Below are positions 26,501 through 35,500 of a stretch of 64,000 nucleotides of DNA, piece by piece. The notes beneath the pieces were generated by a model. It saw only the letters and a list, made by a program, of their open reading frames with translations, ran no database searches and was not told the DNA's origin. The position numbers were made by a program, and so were the translations under genes. Each line of letters opens with the position of its first letter. Positions within the stretch are counted from its first letter, which is position 1. Source of the DNA: a virus; IMG/VR virus record IMGVR_UViG_3300042878_001565, positions 1 to 64,000 of that record; one strand, given 5' to 3'.

Positions 26501-29500
26501 ATTTTTAGATGCAGCAAGGCGTTCTTTTTCAGTTTTAATAGACTTCCATTTAGCAATTCTATCTGCATCACCTTTTAAATAATCCATTGGCACACCATTA
26601 TCAGCAATACCATGAAGAATCATTTTTTTCATTTGTGTTGGTAACACTACTTTTCCTTTATATCCTTCATCAATAAACACCTGATTTTTCAAATGTTTAA
26701 CTGAAATTATATTCGGAACAAATTTTAAATCAGCATCTACAGAACGATCTTTTTTATAAAACGTATCTGGTTTTTTAACAATTACTTTTTTACCATCAGC
26801 ATTAGTTTCTACAGCTACGCGTGACAATGTAGAAAGTTTGGAACCTGATTGCATAGTAGCATAATCAATTCCTTGTTCCATCATTGACTTGTGTAATCCT
26901 TCAAGTTTAGTTCCTTTAATTTCATTTGGAATCAATGGAGCTAATGAATACTTATGAAAAGCAGTAAGCCCTAAATTCATTGATTTAAACTTATCTGTTG
27001 TACTTAACGGTCCGTAGTATTGAAACTTTTTTACTGGAAACGTAGAACTCATATCAGTTTGCTCAATAGTTTCACCTTTAATAATTTTCTGATAAAGTTT
27101 TTCTTGACCTGCTGACCATTCACCACATGAAATATTTAACAGCCTGTATGTATCAAAAGTTATCCAACCTTGACCATCGGCTTCTTCCATGTTACTGTAT
27201 GTTTCTGCAGTTTCTTTACCAAGTTTTTTTTCAAGCTCTTCTAAATATGATGATGGTACTTTAGACTCATCTAAAATTGCAGTTTTTAAATCACCAGTAT
27301 ATTGATAATCACGCTCAATACCCAATTGTTTAGCGTAACCAAAATTATTAAATTGTGCATTATTGTTTACAAAATTTTTGAATGATTCATCTGATGCAAA
27401 TATTTTTCCAGTAGAAATCATACCGGCATTACGTTTGTGGAAATCACCACCCTCAATGTTGTATAACGCCAAATCACCTAAAAACAATGATGTGTAATTA
27501 GTATTTTGGATAAAGTTATTTACAATGTGTGCTCTAAAAATTCTAAGTTTTGTATCAGAAATTGATTCATTTTCTACAGCGGTACTTTTATATTTCTCAA
27601 TTAATTCATCTGGAAATACTGTATCTGATTTTAATTTATTTAATGTTTCAGCTTTTTTACTAAAGTATGACTTCAAATTAGATTCAATGTTCTTCTTTAA
27701 TCCAGGACTTAATTGTTTTCTGATGCTGAATGATTGCAGGTCGTCTATAGAAAGAGAACGAGCTAACTTCAACAAATCATTTTTGGTATCGACATCTAAA
27801 ATATCATCAAACAAAAAGAAGTTTTTACCACGTTCAAAATACTTAAAGTCAATTGCAAAGTTTTCAGGATCAATTAAAATCTCCTGTTCTAATTTTTCCA
27901 ATCGAACCATTCGAATTAACTCTGCTTCTAAATGACCAATCATTTCATTACTTAAAATAGAACCAGCGTATCCATCTGTAAAAATAGTATCAATGTCTTG
28001 TGCATTTACAATCAATTCTTTGGTTTTACCACCAACAATTGAATTGTTTCTCATTTGATTTGCAAGAACTGTTAATGAAGAAGATTTTGCTTCTGTTCTT
28101 GGTATCTCTTGAACACCATCTAATGTCAACAATACATCGGATAAAAATTTTGTTTTTTCATCAGAACCAATTGATGATATACCTTTATCTTCAGATGTCA
28201 TGTCTATCAATCTACCATCTTCGTCAACACGTTTTACAGTGTGTATTAATTTGGAACCAGATAAATTCTCAACTGAAATTCTAATGCCAGGGTTTCTTTT
28301 ACCACGTACCGTTGGATTAAAGTGATCTAATTGAAACATATCAACAAACCATTTAGAACCAGCAACAGAAGGATTTTCTAAATAATTAAATTTAGACATC
28401 CCTTGCATTGCAATTAATTCATCATAATGATTTGCTTTATTTAAAGCCTGCACCTCAACTGTAAGTGATGAGTTTAATACTTTTTCACTTGCCTTCTCAC
28501 CATACGCTGTCATCGACATAAACGATGTGCTATCGCTTGAATACATTGAGTGTAATTTGATTAAACTATTTATGAATCCAGCTTTTCCAATTTCGTCAAT
28601 TCTCACACCATCTTCATAGTAATAAAAATCTTTTGCTAAATCAGATAAACTTCTAATCCCTGTACCATTAATTGCATCTTGTTTTTTTATAAGAAAATCA
28701 ACAAAATATGGGTAATCACTAGCTTTAATTTTTAAATCATCAGAACCTTCTTTTAGTATTTGTTTAACAATTGGATCATCTGAAATATTAATTCCAAATA
28801 ATTTTAAAAACTCTACTGGTTCTGCGTATGCTCTTAATTTTGGCGTTGATGAAAACTGTGCTTTAGTTGCTTTTGGTAATTTAAGATACGCACTTTTTGA
28901 AATAGAAATTCCACCATTAACAGACTCATGCACTTCTTTTAAAAACTTTGAATGATTTTTATTTTCAAAAAAAGATTTAAGGTTTAATGTATATGGTGAA
29001 AATTTATTTTCGCCTTGTTCTATACGTTCACCAATAATTTCTAATAACGATGTGAAATTATCATTCCAATCATTTTTAATAAATGTTTCCGATGCTGCTG
29101 TTCTACCTGAATGCGAAGTAGTACGACTTTCTACAAAGTTTTCATCCTTTTCTTCATTTGTATATGTAACCGTTTTTTCAATAATTTGTTCTCGTAATAA
29201 TACATCCGCTTTATTAAGAGATTGCCAAAATGCTAACCATTGATTCTGTTCTTCAAAAGTTGAAGAAGGTGAACCAGGATTACCAAGTTTTGAAACAAGT
29301 TCTTTAATTTGAAAATCATCAATACTAGCTGCAAGTAATTTTTGATACATGTCGTCACGATCTAATGTATTAGTTAACAACTTTGCAGTTTTAGCAAGCA
29401 TTGTTTTAAATGGTGCAAGTTTTGCAAAACCTAGAGCATTAACTTCTAATGTACCTTTACCATTTTTAGAATAAGAACTGATGGTACTTAAAAGTTGTTT

Positions 29501-32500
29501 AGTTTGATCATCAACTAATTCTGAAATTGAAAATTCAGCACCAGTTCTTTCAAAAATAACACGTTCGTCATCTTCATATTTTTCTTTTTCGGTATTGACA
29601 TAACTGTACTCATTAATAAACAAAGATGCCATGTCACCATACGATTCTTGTTTGGTTAAAATTGTATCAATGTTTTCTAAATTTCCAAAGTTAGCAATGG
29701 CTTTATTTAAAGTATCAATAGCAAATTTTGCTGAAAGATTATTTGGTTCATCTTCTAATGTTAATTTGTGAATTGCAACCTTTTGTTGTAATCTTTTTTT
29801 AACAAAATCTAAACCCATTTGTGTTAAAACAGGATTATTTTGAATTCTAAAAATACCATACCCATTGTATTTATCAGCATAAGATTTTTTAAAATCAGCA
29901 ACGATTGCTTGAGCTTCTTCATATTCTAATTTATTCGTAATAGGATTAATTGAAGCTAAATGAGTCATAGCAAATATACCATTTTGCGAATTCTCATCTG
30001 AATTATCCATTGCATTTACACCTTCAGTAACAAATTCGGTAAACAATGCCTGCATTGAGTCCATTACTAAATGAGTTTCTTCTAATGAAAAATTAAGTTC
30101 TTTTTGTAATTCAGCTGATTGATATACAGCATGTGAATCTCTACTACTAAATTTAGAAACATCAATGTTACCTTCATACAAGTTATTAAACATTGCATTC
30201 GTTACACCTTGAACACGATTCAATGCTATTGCATCAGATAGACGCATATTACCAAATAACCCTTTTAAAAGATTAGATATTTTTTCAAAGAATTGTGATA
30301 CTCTTGTTGAAAGTTTATTTGAATACTTTCCTTTTGACATAGCAAACTTACGGAACTCTTCAGCTAAATATTCTTCAAGTTCTAATTCATTTGCATTTGC
30401 AAAAGCAAGTCTTTTTTCAACGCCTTTAACTGTTACATCAAAGTATCCAGGTTTGTTTTTTAATTCAGCATACATGTTATTTCTTTCTACCGCAGTAAGT
30501 ATTCCCATACTATATGCGTGAAATGATTCGTGATATAAATCTGTTTTGCTAGAACCCAAATACATATTAATTGAATTACCCACAAACTCTGCTAAAAAGT
30601 TTGGACCAAATTCATGAATTTCGTCTGAAAAATTTACCTTCAGTACACGCAATAATGGATTAGTTTTCATCCATGCATCTGCCCGCAATTCTTGTGCTTC
30701 AGAAACAGATTCTCTATTTTGAGATGCAAGTGATTGAAATAAACTTTTTCCTTTATAGTTTTCTTTTACCGTATCAAGAACATCTATGTTAGTCACAACG
30801 TCTTCAACTTGTTCAGTAAATGAAACGTATGGATCAGATGCTTTAAACTCTCCTTGATTGTTTAATTCATACATTGTACTACCAAGATCAATTACGTTAT
30901 CTAAAATTGTTGTAAGCTTTGTTTTAACAACGCCATCTTCAATACCAGTTATAACATGTAATTGAGAATCTATGTTTGATTTTGGTTTTAATCCAAAATT
31001 TATTGCAGGTGATTTAGAAATATAAAGCTGACCATTGTTGTAATACAACTGTTGTTCATCAGTTGTTTCTTCTAATGAATTAAAAATCTTTACATCTGTC
31101 ATATCACCTTTTGGTACAAAAGGAACACCTGTCCTATTGTAAACAAAATTTCGCAATGCTTCTTTAATGTCAGAAAAATTTTCTTCTTTTATTTCAAATA
31201 AAACATTTTGAATATAAACGTGTGGTAATTTTTTCTTACCGTTTTCTGGTAAAAGAAATTCTGTAAATACTTTATCTTTTGAACGCTGTATTAAACTTGA
31301 TATAAGAATATTTCTATCTACTGTGGACCATGCAGCATCTTCTTGATTTTCTTTTGTAGTTGCTACTTTTGGTTTAGTATTTACAATTAATTCATACAAA
31401 GCTTCAAACTGTTCATCAGATATAGAACTTAACAATTTACTAAAAACGCTTGTTGGCTTATTTGAACCCTCTGCTTTTAATTCTATCCAATATCTTTTAT
31501 CGCGTTGATTTACCGAAAAATTTAATTTAGCCAAGTTTGCTATGGCCTTTAATGGATTTCTTTTATTGATGTTATATTTCATGACACCATGATCACTATT
31601 CTTGTAATCAATATCTAAAAGAATTGTTTTTCCATCTTCTATCCTTTGTGCAATTCTTGCAATTGATTTTAAATAGTTATCAATTTTAGTTTGAACAATA
31701 CGAGTGGCTTCTTCTATAGAAACACCATTATTTTCTGCATAGATTGCAGGCAACAATTCAGTCTGTCTTTTAAAGTGATGCGGTTCTGTTTTAATTTTCA
31801 TTACAGGAGAACTTCCTGTTTCAGAAACATTACCAGCTTCATTGAATTTTACAATGTTTCCTTTTGCGTCAGTAAACAATAGAACTACGTCATTATCTTT
31901 TATACGAGCGTATTCAGAAACAACATCTGTTTTTGATAAAACATCTTGGCTTTTAAAAGCTCTTAATTTTAGATCAGATGTTGGTGAATTTAAAATAGAT
32001 AATTGAACACTCTGTCTGAATTTAGAGTTTCTTTTTTCTTCAACCGTAGAAGGAATTTCAGATAAATCTAAATTAAGATTGTATGTTTTGTTAAACTCTG
32101 AAGACATTGCATCAAATCCCTCTTGCATGTTAACAACTGGAGGAAGTTGACTAACCCCTCCAACCATTTTACCTATTTGATTAACAATATTTGGAAACTC
32201 TCCGTTTTCATTAACACTTGCATTAATTATTTCATCACGTAAAGCTTTAATGTCAGAAAATAAACTTTCATTTTTTTTCGTCATTGGTGCATTTAAGTGT
32301 GCATATAACATTTCAGGCGCAATAGTTAAATGCTGTAACACAATCTCTCTGGTCTTTTCTTTTGAAAAACCTAACTGTGGTTCAAAATCAGACAACGCTT
32401 TGTTAAAAAGCATTGTCATCATTTGTTTTGCAGTAACATTTCCGTCGTAAAAACTTGGAATCTCTTTCTTAAAATAAGCAGCAAAAAGATTAATTGAATT

Positions 32501-32521
32501 CGGAGTAATACAAATATTCAT
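20555..32521 (-). CDS. Giant virion RNA polymerase polyprotein, 3988 aa
   Basis: A single 12-kb frame. In order, a zincin-like HESFH lies at residues 664-668, with LEEYLAEEFRKFA about 60 residues on and an amphipathic FFEKISNLLKGLFG behind it. The RNA polymerase core is marked by RIPTQGPNALDS, FLPEYSGAKVILPSEIV and KSGADYDIDKMFF; the metal-binding D2257-Y-D2259-I-D2261 fits the DxDxD loop of crAss-like virion RNA polymerases (phi14:2 gp66 type, related to eukaryotic RNAi polymerases). At about 2930-3050 a macro-like/DUF7831-type domain has FGDNDIRKGLGGQAKEMRGE. At about 3590-3660 a SLOG domain has VGSANGIDEMA. At about 3820-3920 there is a DUF4326-like domain (HFGNPFTG). The known family is packaged in the tail and transcribes early genes. 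It is much longer than gp66. Confidence 0.88.
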   Translation of the reverse strand: MNICITPNSINLFAAYFKKEIPSFYDGNVTAKQMMTMLFNKALSDFEPQLGFSKEKTREIVLQHLTIAPEMLYAHLNAPMTKKNESLFSDIKALRDEIINASVNENGEFPNIVNQIGKMVGGVSQLPPVVNMQEGFDAMSSEFNKTYNLNLDLSEIPSTVEEKRNSKFRQSVQLSILNSPTSDLKLRAFKSQDVLSKTDVVSEYARIKDNDVVLLFTDAKGNIVKFNEAGNVSETGSSPVMKIKTEPHHFKRQTELLPAIYAENNGVSIEEATRIVQTKIDNYLKSIARIAQRIEDGKTILLDIDYKNSDHGVMKYNINKRNPLKAIANLAKLNFSVNQRDKRYWIELKAEGSNKPTSVFSKLLSSISDEQFEALYELIVNTKPKVATTKENQEDAAWSTVDRNILISSLIQRSKDKVFTEFLLPENGKKKLPHVYIQNVLFEIKEENFSDIKEALRNFVYNRTGVPFVPKGDMTDVKIFNSLEETTDEQQLYYNNGQLYISKSPAINFGLKPKSNIDSQLHVITGIEDGVVKTKLTTILDNVIDLGSTMYELNNQGEFKASDPYVSFTEQVEDVVTNIDVLDTVKENYKGKSLFQSLASQNRESVSEAQELRADAWMKTNPLLRVLKVNFSDEIHEFGPNFLAEFVGNSINMYLGSSKTDLYHESFHAYSMGILTAVERNNMYAELKNKPGYFDVTVKGVEKRLAFANANELELEEYLAEEFRKFAMSKGKYSNKLSTRVSQFFEKISNLLKGLFGNMRLSDAIALNRVQGVTNAMFNNLYEGNIDVSKFSSRDSHAVYQSAELQKELNFSLEETHLVMDSMQALFTEFVTEGVNAMDNSDENSQNGIFAMTHLASINPITNKLEYEEAQAIVADFKKSYADKYNGYGIFRIQNNPVLTQMGLDFVKKRLQQKVAIHKLTLEDEPNNLSAKFAIDTLNKAIANFGNLENIDTILTKQESYGDMASLFINEYSYVNTEKEKYEDDERVIFERTGAEFSISELVDDQTKQLLSTISSYSKNGKGTLEVNALGFAKLAPFKTMLAKTAKLLTNTLDRDDMYQKLLAASIDDFQIKELVSKLGNPGSPSSTFEEQNQWLAFWQSLNKADVLLREQIIEKTVTYTNEEKDENFVESRTTSHSGRTAASETFIKNDWNDNFTSLLEIIGERIEQGENKFSPYTLNLKSFFENKNHSKFLKEVHESVNGGISISKSAYLKLPKATKAQFSSTPKLRAYAEPVEFLKLFGINISDDPIVKQILKEGSDDLKIKASDYPYFVDFLIKKQDAINGTGIRSLSDLAKDFYYYEDGVRIDEIGKAGFINSLIKLHSMYSSDSTSFMSMTAYGEKASEKVLNSSLTVEVQALNKANHYDELIAMQGMSKFNYLENPSVAGSKWFVDMFQLDHFNPTVRGKRNPGIRISVENLSGSKLIHTVKRVDEDGRLIDMTSEDKGISSIGSDEKTKFLSDVLLTLDGVQEIPRTEAKSSSLTVLANQMRNNSIVGGKTKELIVNAQDIDTIFTDGYAGSILSNEMIGHLEAELIRMVRLEKLEQEILIDPENFAIDFKYFERGKNFFLFDDILDVDTKNDLLKLARSLSIDDLQSFSIRKQLSPGLKKNIESNLKSYFSKKAETLNKLKSDTVFPDELIEKYKSTAVENESISDTKLRIFRAHIVNNFIQNTNYTSLFLGDLALYNIEGGDFHKRNAGMISTGKIFASDESFKNFVNNNAQFNNFGYAKQLGIERDYQYTGDLKTAILDESKVPSSYLEELEKKLGKETAETYSNMEEADGQGWITFDTYRLLNISCGEWSAGQEKLYQKIIKGETIEQTDMSSTFPVKKFQYYGPLSTTDKFKSMNLGLTAFHKYSLAPLIPNEIKGTKLEGLHKSMMEQGIDYATMQSGSKLSTLSRVAVETNADGKKVIVKKPDTFYKKDRSVDADLKFVPNIISVKHLKNQVFIDEGYKGKVVLPTQMKKMILHGIADNGVPMDYLKGDADRIAKWKSIKTEKERLAASKNYGWYKEYTDILTTYRDHVREDLLENIDYQYNPTTGTYEGDSTKLADYIKREMIKNDYLPHEVAFLTDASGRLVEDLSYSLNSQKIEEIVVTLIDSSLRKIKVNGEALVQVSGAMYESSDMEADANGTNGLKFYESRDEDGSLTFAMEVKISLQGDFKKLLYADHPDKKPIRVLDKKGVMDYDASLKRLNESIKDPEWNAKHKAMLNFPGTRIPTQGPNALDSVTVAEFLPEYSGAKVILPSEIVAKSGADYDIDKMFFLYPSISIINSKPELNNYYGRDTGAYDRYAAEYTDFYESNITPLEKELSAVYDESEKLFKDQTVAFEKAELYQPALDLLYPERKKYNDQLKELKSTGTYLGTKLGKAAANEYKELIETEISKINAQIDSINTLRDGIFLQYVGTLSTELSAKFDNFKKQKASLKEKIAAQKEIGAELERKKVGHSVKGLENKLVNLFNRKILAKDNFVDLVTPNTTRDVLPIANALETKITAGKYNKLEKIHADKSDSISRTTVMDYMYNLQKHQENSVGMESLGIAAVVSTFFAMFSTFDSRLNTAKREDLEKFNDDIRIYNDPKSNGALKAKALERINNFKAYTLKLNHNEIDGRISVGSRYAKDGKLTADIISQLINGYVDVGKNAWVFNIQGNKENTPNLLFMVMAGVPINDAIYISSNPLTIRYNTIKKELSGTYSKLNENNPIGKSLSPDAIREEALDILKKEYEKELFDAGYAKHSFFGINNVASNNSIFETNFLEGRIGSSTVNKDDIEIFAQYVALEELSADVTKFSQVSKYDTTKISNITDAEKNIADVMKLKSGHTAIPAEWWTKFETSPIGIYNNTNLVINMFKNFFKIKNNPVVNRLALSLNGGNKKGILPIVLRNAFKNDLMWFLYQNSVYRTDTYTSASRVGESNATFDLVKEVESTVKPTAQSASVEKTNKIIVRSELKANPTTLYLFGDNDIRKGLGGQAKEMRGESNAIGISTKKLPASNEEAYKSDAELEKNKKIITADINKAIAEWNTGKYNKLIIPQMGVGLAELPTRAPLTFKFLQQELKRLEDQIAQPASSVNPANKLTTAYKIDRSNGKVYYNLGAVKNEILQDGHVSHLFDSINSPVEYVKYKVELELLKDEIQDEYGRFDALTDLSEIEIERKNLELEGATEKELDAVDAKMKPIQDKLDAIDAQIRENFYYYSYKKEKFGNELPMDDLLKLEALYRTKTPGMLFDKEVGLVGIFKAMKAKHADAFSEFSLIQDMKFDTENKSEGTRKSNFYLAEKADPILTKVYLENLTKLQNFPDPAVKEFFSKNAFEHMIFMQSGMNTAAKYYLGKLITTNNVKNVIDSTFSSAGLTQSLNEIAKKNEKEKKIAKAVGGVVGKFYNAFNNMAVSVYKLRNRGYNYVQPETMSLSIEQEYLNSVQTYNNITLVENILAVDPSEMTPFDMSEIFDEKDTATKIKEKIIALSGEKLAMPMQILDVPNKNIAVSSWNKLLLEYFGFNNYGDHPVLVAKAINAVAGGLSIAESKNRKDNHWVKDESMANNSTKAIATPSESNPNYVARSSTRNYIDVINQTNKKAFDNKYKSTDSVWIFGAGLFKSAYEGLTDLKGYTDIVTADFKKNYEPKITKAIEAGVKTFNVGSANGIDEMALKFLEEKGYTKVVRYSPLGKYYEVVKSLDGISSPMYDVTLGVKSGRKIGIDNYIYHITGLNLFKGMSEKDISEKGFKMVDAESKKYFAENPTYKNGFSIALSDFERAAINIGSSVTDSFIEQYLMQVEIPFAKKYVESITQVNTQKVYEPKILSPTLKIMKMADLREAHNKGDILYTMRVSKAQAASAQFGFKGLSENKHFGNPFTGSNVEGQIKMKSVDVASMAYEEWLDGQDVFKDKFDNVISLEYAKERRDWINSTIDRLKAKETKTVLGYSNSQNEAFNHASILDERINGVKADKPKTLTDNAQKLVEEFIDLNTNIPLEEFKVLPLKEMKRVINDIKEC

Positions 32522-32522
32522 A

Positions 32523-35500
32523 TTATTTACATTGAGTTTTTAAAGTTTCAATAATGGAATCTTCCACAAAAAGATCAGCCGCTACTGATGTGTCAAAGTT
32601 ACTAAAAACATTTTGAAGCGCATCTTTAATAATCTTGCCTTTTTTACTAGAAGGTTTTGTTTCAAAAGTATCCTTTTTTACAGGAACCTCTTCCGCAACC
32701 ACATCCTTTATATTACTCAAAAAATTCAACATATCCAAGTTTTCAAGGTTCGAAGTTTCAACATTAAAAACTGAAACCGTATCTTTTGTGGAAGACATTA
32801 TTTTATAACGTGTACCATCTTTCATTAAAACATCCTCTTTCGAGTGCTCGTTTTTATAAAATCCTTGTGCTAATTTTTCTTTAATTATATTTTCAACAAC
32901 TTTAGATTGCTTATCAGAAAATAAAGAACCTTGTTGCATTTCATATTGATAAACACCAACAGCATAAGCTAACGATATAGCAGTAGGTCCATTTTTTATT
33001 TTTTTAACAAACTCTTGATGCAGAGGATGTGTTTCATATGCTTTTTGTGGTGCTTCTTTTACATTTTCTTTAATGAAAGCATTAACTAAAACATTTAATT
33101 CCTGTTCAGCTTTATCCTGTTCTGTTTTTTCTTCAAGTCCTTCTGTGAATAAATCACGTTTAGGATCTTTCTTTGGAGCTTCTATAAACTTTGTAAGAGG
33201 TTCATCTGCTATGTCTTTTAACATTTCGTTATACAACTTCACATGACGATCAATCGTTTCATCTGAAACATCAGCACGATCTTCACCTTTACTAATTTGA
33301 GCTTTAATTCTTTTTTTAGCAAGCTCGCCATCTAAAGGCATAAGTTTATATTCCAAACTTAATTCTGGAAATTGTTTTTTAATAGCGTTTGTAAAATCAC
33401 GTCTTCTTTCTTTTTGAAGATTAGTTGTATCAATAACAACTTTTTTGCCATTTTTAATTGCAGCAATAGTTCTCTTTTTAACCTCTTCATAAATTTCAGT
33501 GTCTTTACTTTTATCATTCATATCGCCTGTAAATTCTACACGCATAGCGTCAGGAGAAATTACAACATACTCATCTGCAGGTAAAGATTTAATCCATGTG
33601 CTTTTACCAGAACCTGATGTTCCAATTGGTAAAACAACTTTTAAATTAGCATCAAGTTTTTTAACGTCTTCTTTTTCATATAAACCTTCAAATGCAGCAC
33701 GATCATAAATTATACGTTCTGTTTCAGATAAGTCTTCTAATGCACCAGTGTAACTACCAGTTTCAATTGTAAACAATTTAGAGTTATAGTATTCTTCCAA
33801 ATATTTAAACTCATCCTCAATCATTTTTTGACCTTCTTCTGTAGAAAAGAAGTCAATTTCTTCTGGTGTTCTTGGTTCCTCTTCTGTTGACAATACATCT
33901 TTCTCTTCAGTAACAAGTTTGTTTTCAATAATCTTGTTTTCTTTTTTGACTGATGGTAACGCTACAGTTCCTTTCAGTTGTGCTTTTGTACCATGCTCAA
34001 TCGAATAGATTGTACCAATTGGCTTATAACCTTTCTTATTGATTATACGAATACGATATGGATTCTTAACCTCAAGCAGTTTTTTGTTTATTTCTGTAGC
34101 AATTACAGGAACCAACATTCCTTTTCGTTCCAGTTTGAAAAACAAATCAACCAGTTCTTTTGTAGCCAATACTTCGTTTTCACTGAATTTTATATTATCG
34201 CTAATACGTTTCTTTTCAGCAGTAACCTCACGTTTAAAATCACGTACTGATTTTGCAAATGTTTCAGCTTCTTGTTTGAAAATCTTTGGATGGTAAATAC
34301 TAATGAATCGACCAAGGGCTTTTCCAATTTTAACGGATACTGTTTTAAGTTTTCCTTTTGCATCTTCTTCCTGGAACTCTAATGTACCTGTAGTTAATGC
34401 ATCCAAGTTTGTTGATGTACTTGTAGCTCTTTTCTTTTTACGATCTTTTTTACGTTGGAACTCTTCTTCAGCGTCCAACAATTCCATAAATTCAGCTTCG
34501 TAACGTGCTTGTGCTTCAGCATCAAGTTTATCTTGTGCTTCCAATTCCACTAGCATTTTCTTTTCAAAAATGAAATGAATTATTCCAGGAACATCTAACG
34601 CGCGTTCTTTAAAAGCTTTAATCAAATCACTACGTTCAGCATCTGTAAGAATTGATGTATCGATTGTTAATCCAGATTTAGTTAACAAATGATCCATTAA
34701 CTCATCATCAGACAATACTTCTTTTACAGGTTTATCTTTACGTTCTTTACGTTCAGATTCTACACGCGCAGCATTATCTTTTTGAGATTGAGTTATAGCT
34801 TTTGCATTTTGATTGTATTCTACAATAGCATCAATAAAGTCTTTGTGACCATCTTTGATGTATCGATTGATTACATTCATTTCAGACTCTGTTATATTAC
34901 CATGCGATTTACCGAATACATTTGCCATAGCGTATTGCAACGTCAATGGAAATTGTTGGTATGGTACGTTTTGATCATATATCAATGAACCATCTGCATT
35001 GTAATTAAAGTCATCTTCACTATATTCGATTGGTTCTAAAGAAGAATCTACAAGAGTATCTGTTACAACATTTGTAGTAGGAGAAACACTAACAGGTAAT
35101 GCATCTAATTCTTGTTGTAATTGCTTTCTTTCAATAAGCAGTTTAGTACGTTCGGAGTTAAGCGATGTAATCTCACGACTCTTTGTTATAGTACCACTAG
35201 ACAACTTACCTGCTATGTTATTAACCATAGCATCAATATTTCTAATTCGGTTCTGCAAATCAGTTCTTTCTTCGGTAGTATCATTTACTACTTCAAAAGG
35301 TGTTTCAGTTTCTTCCGTTTCAGTTTCTTCAGTTTCTTCAGTTTCCGTAGTAGGTGTAATGAAATCAGAAATAATCTCAACCGCATCAGGTTTAATGTTA
35401 GCATCGGACCAAAATTCAAATTGAGTTCGGTCTTTTACTATCATCGTTGCCAACTCATCAACCGTTGTTAAAAAATCAAGTTCATCAACAAAAGCCACTT

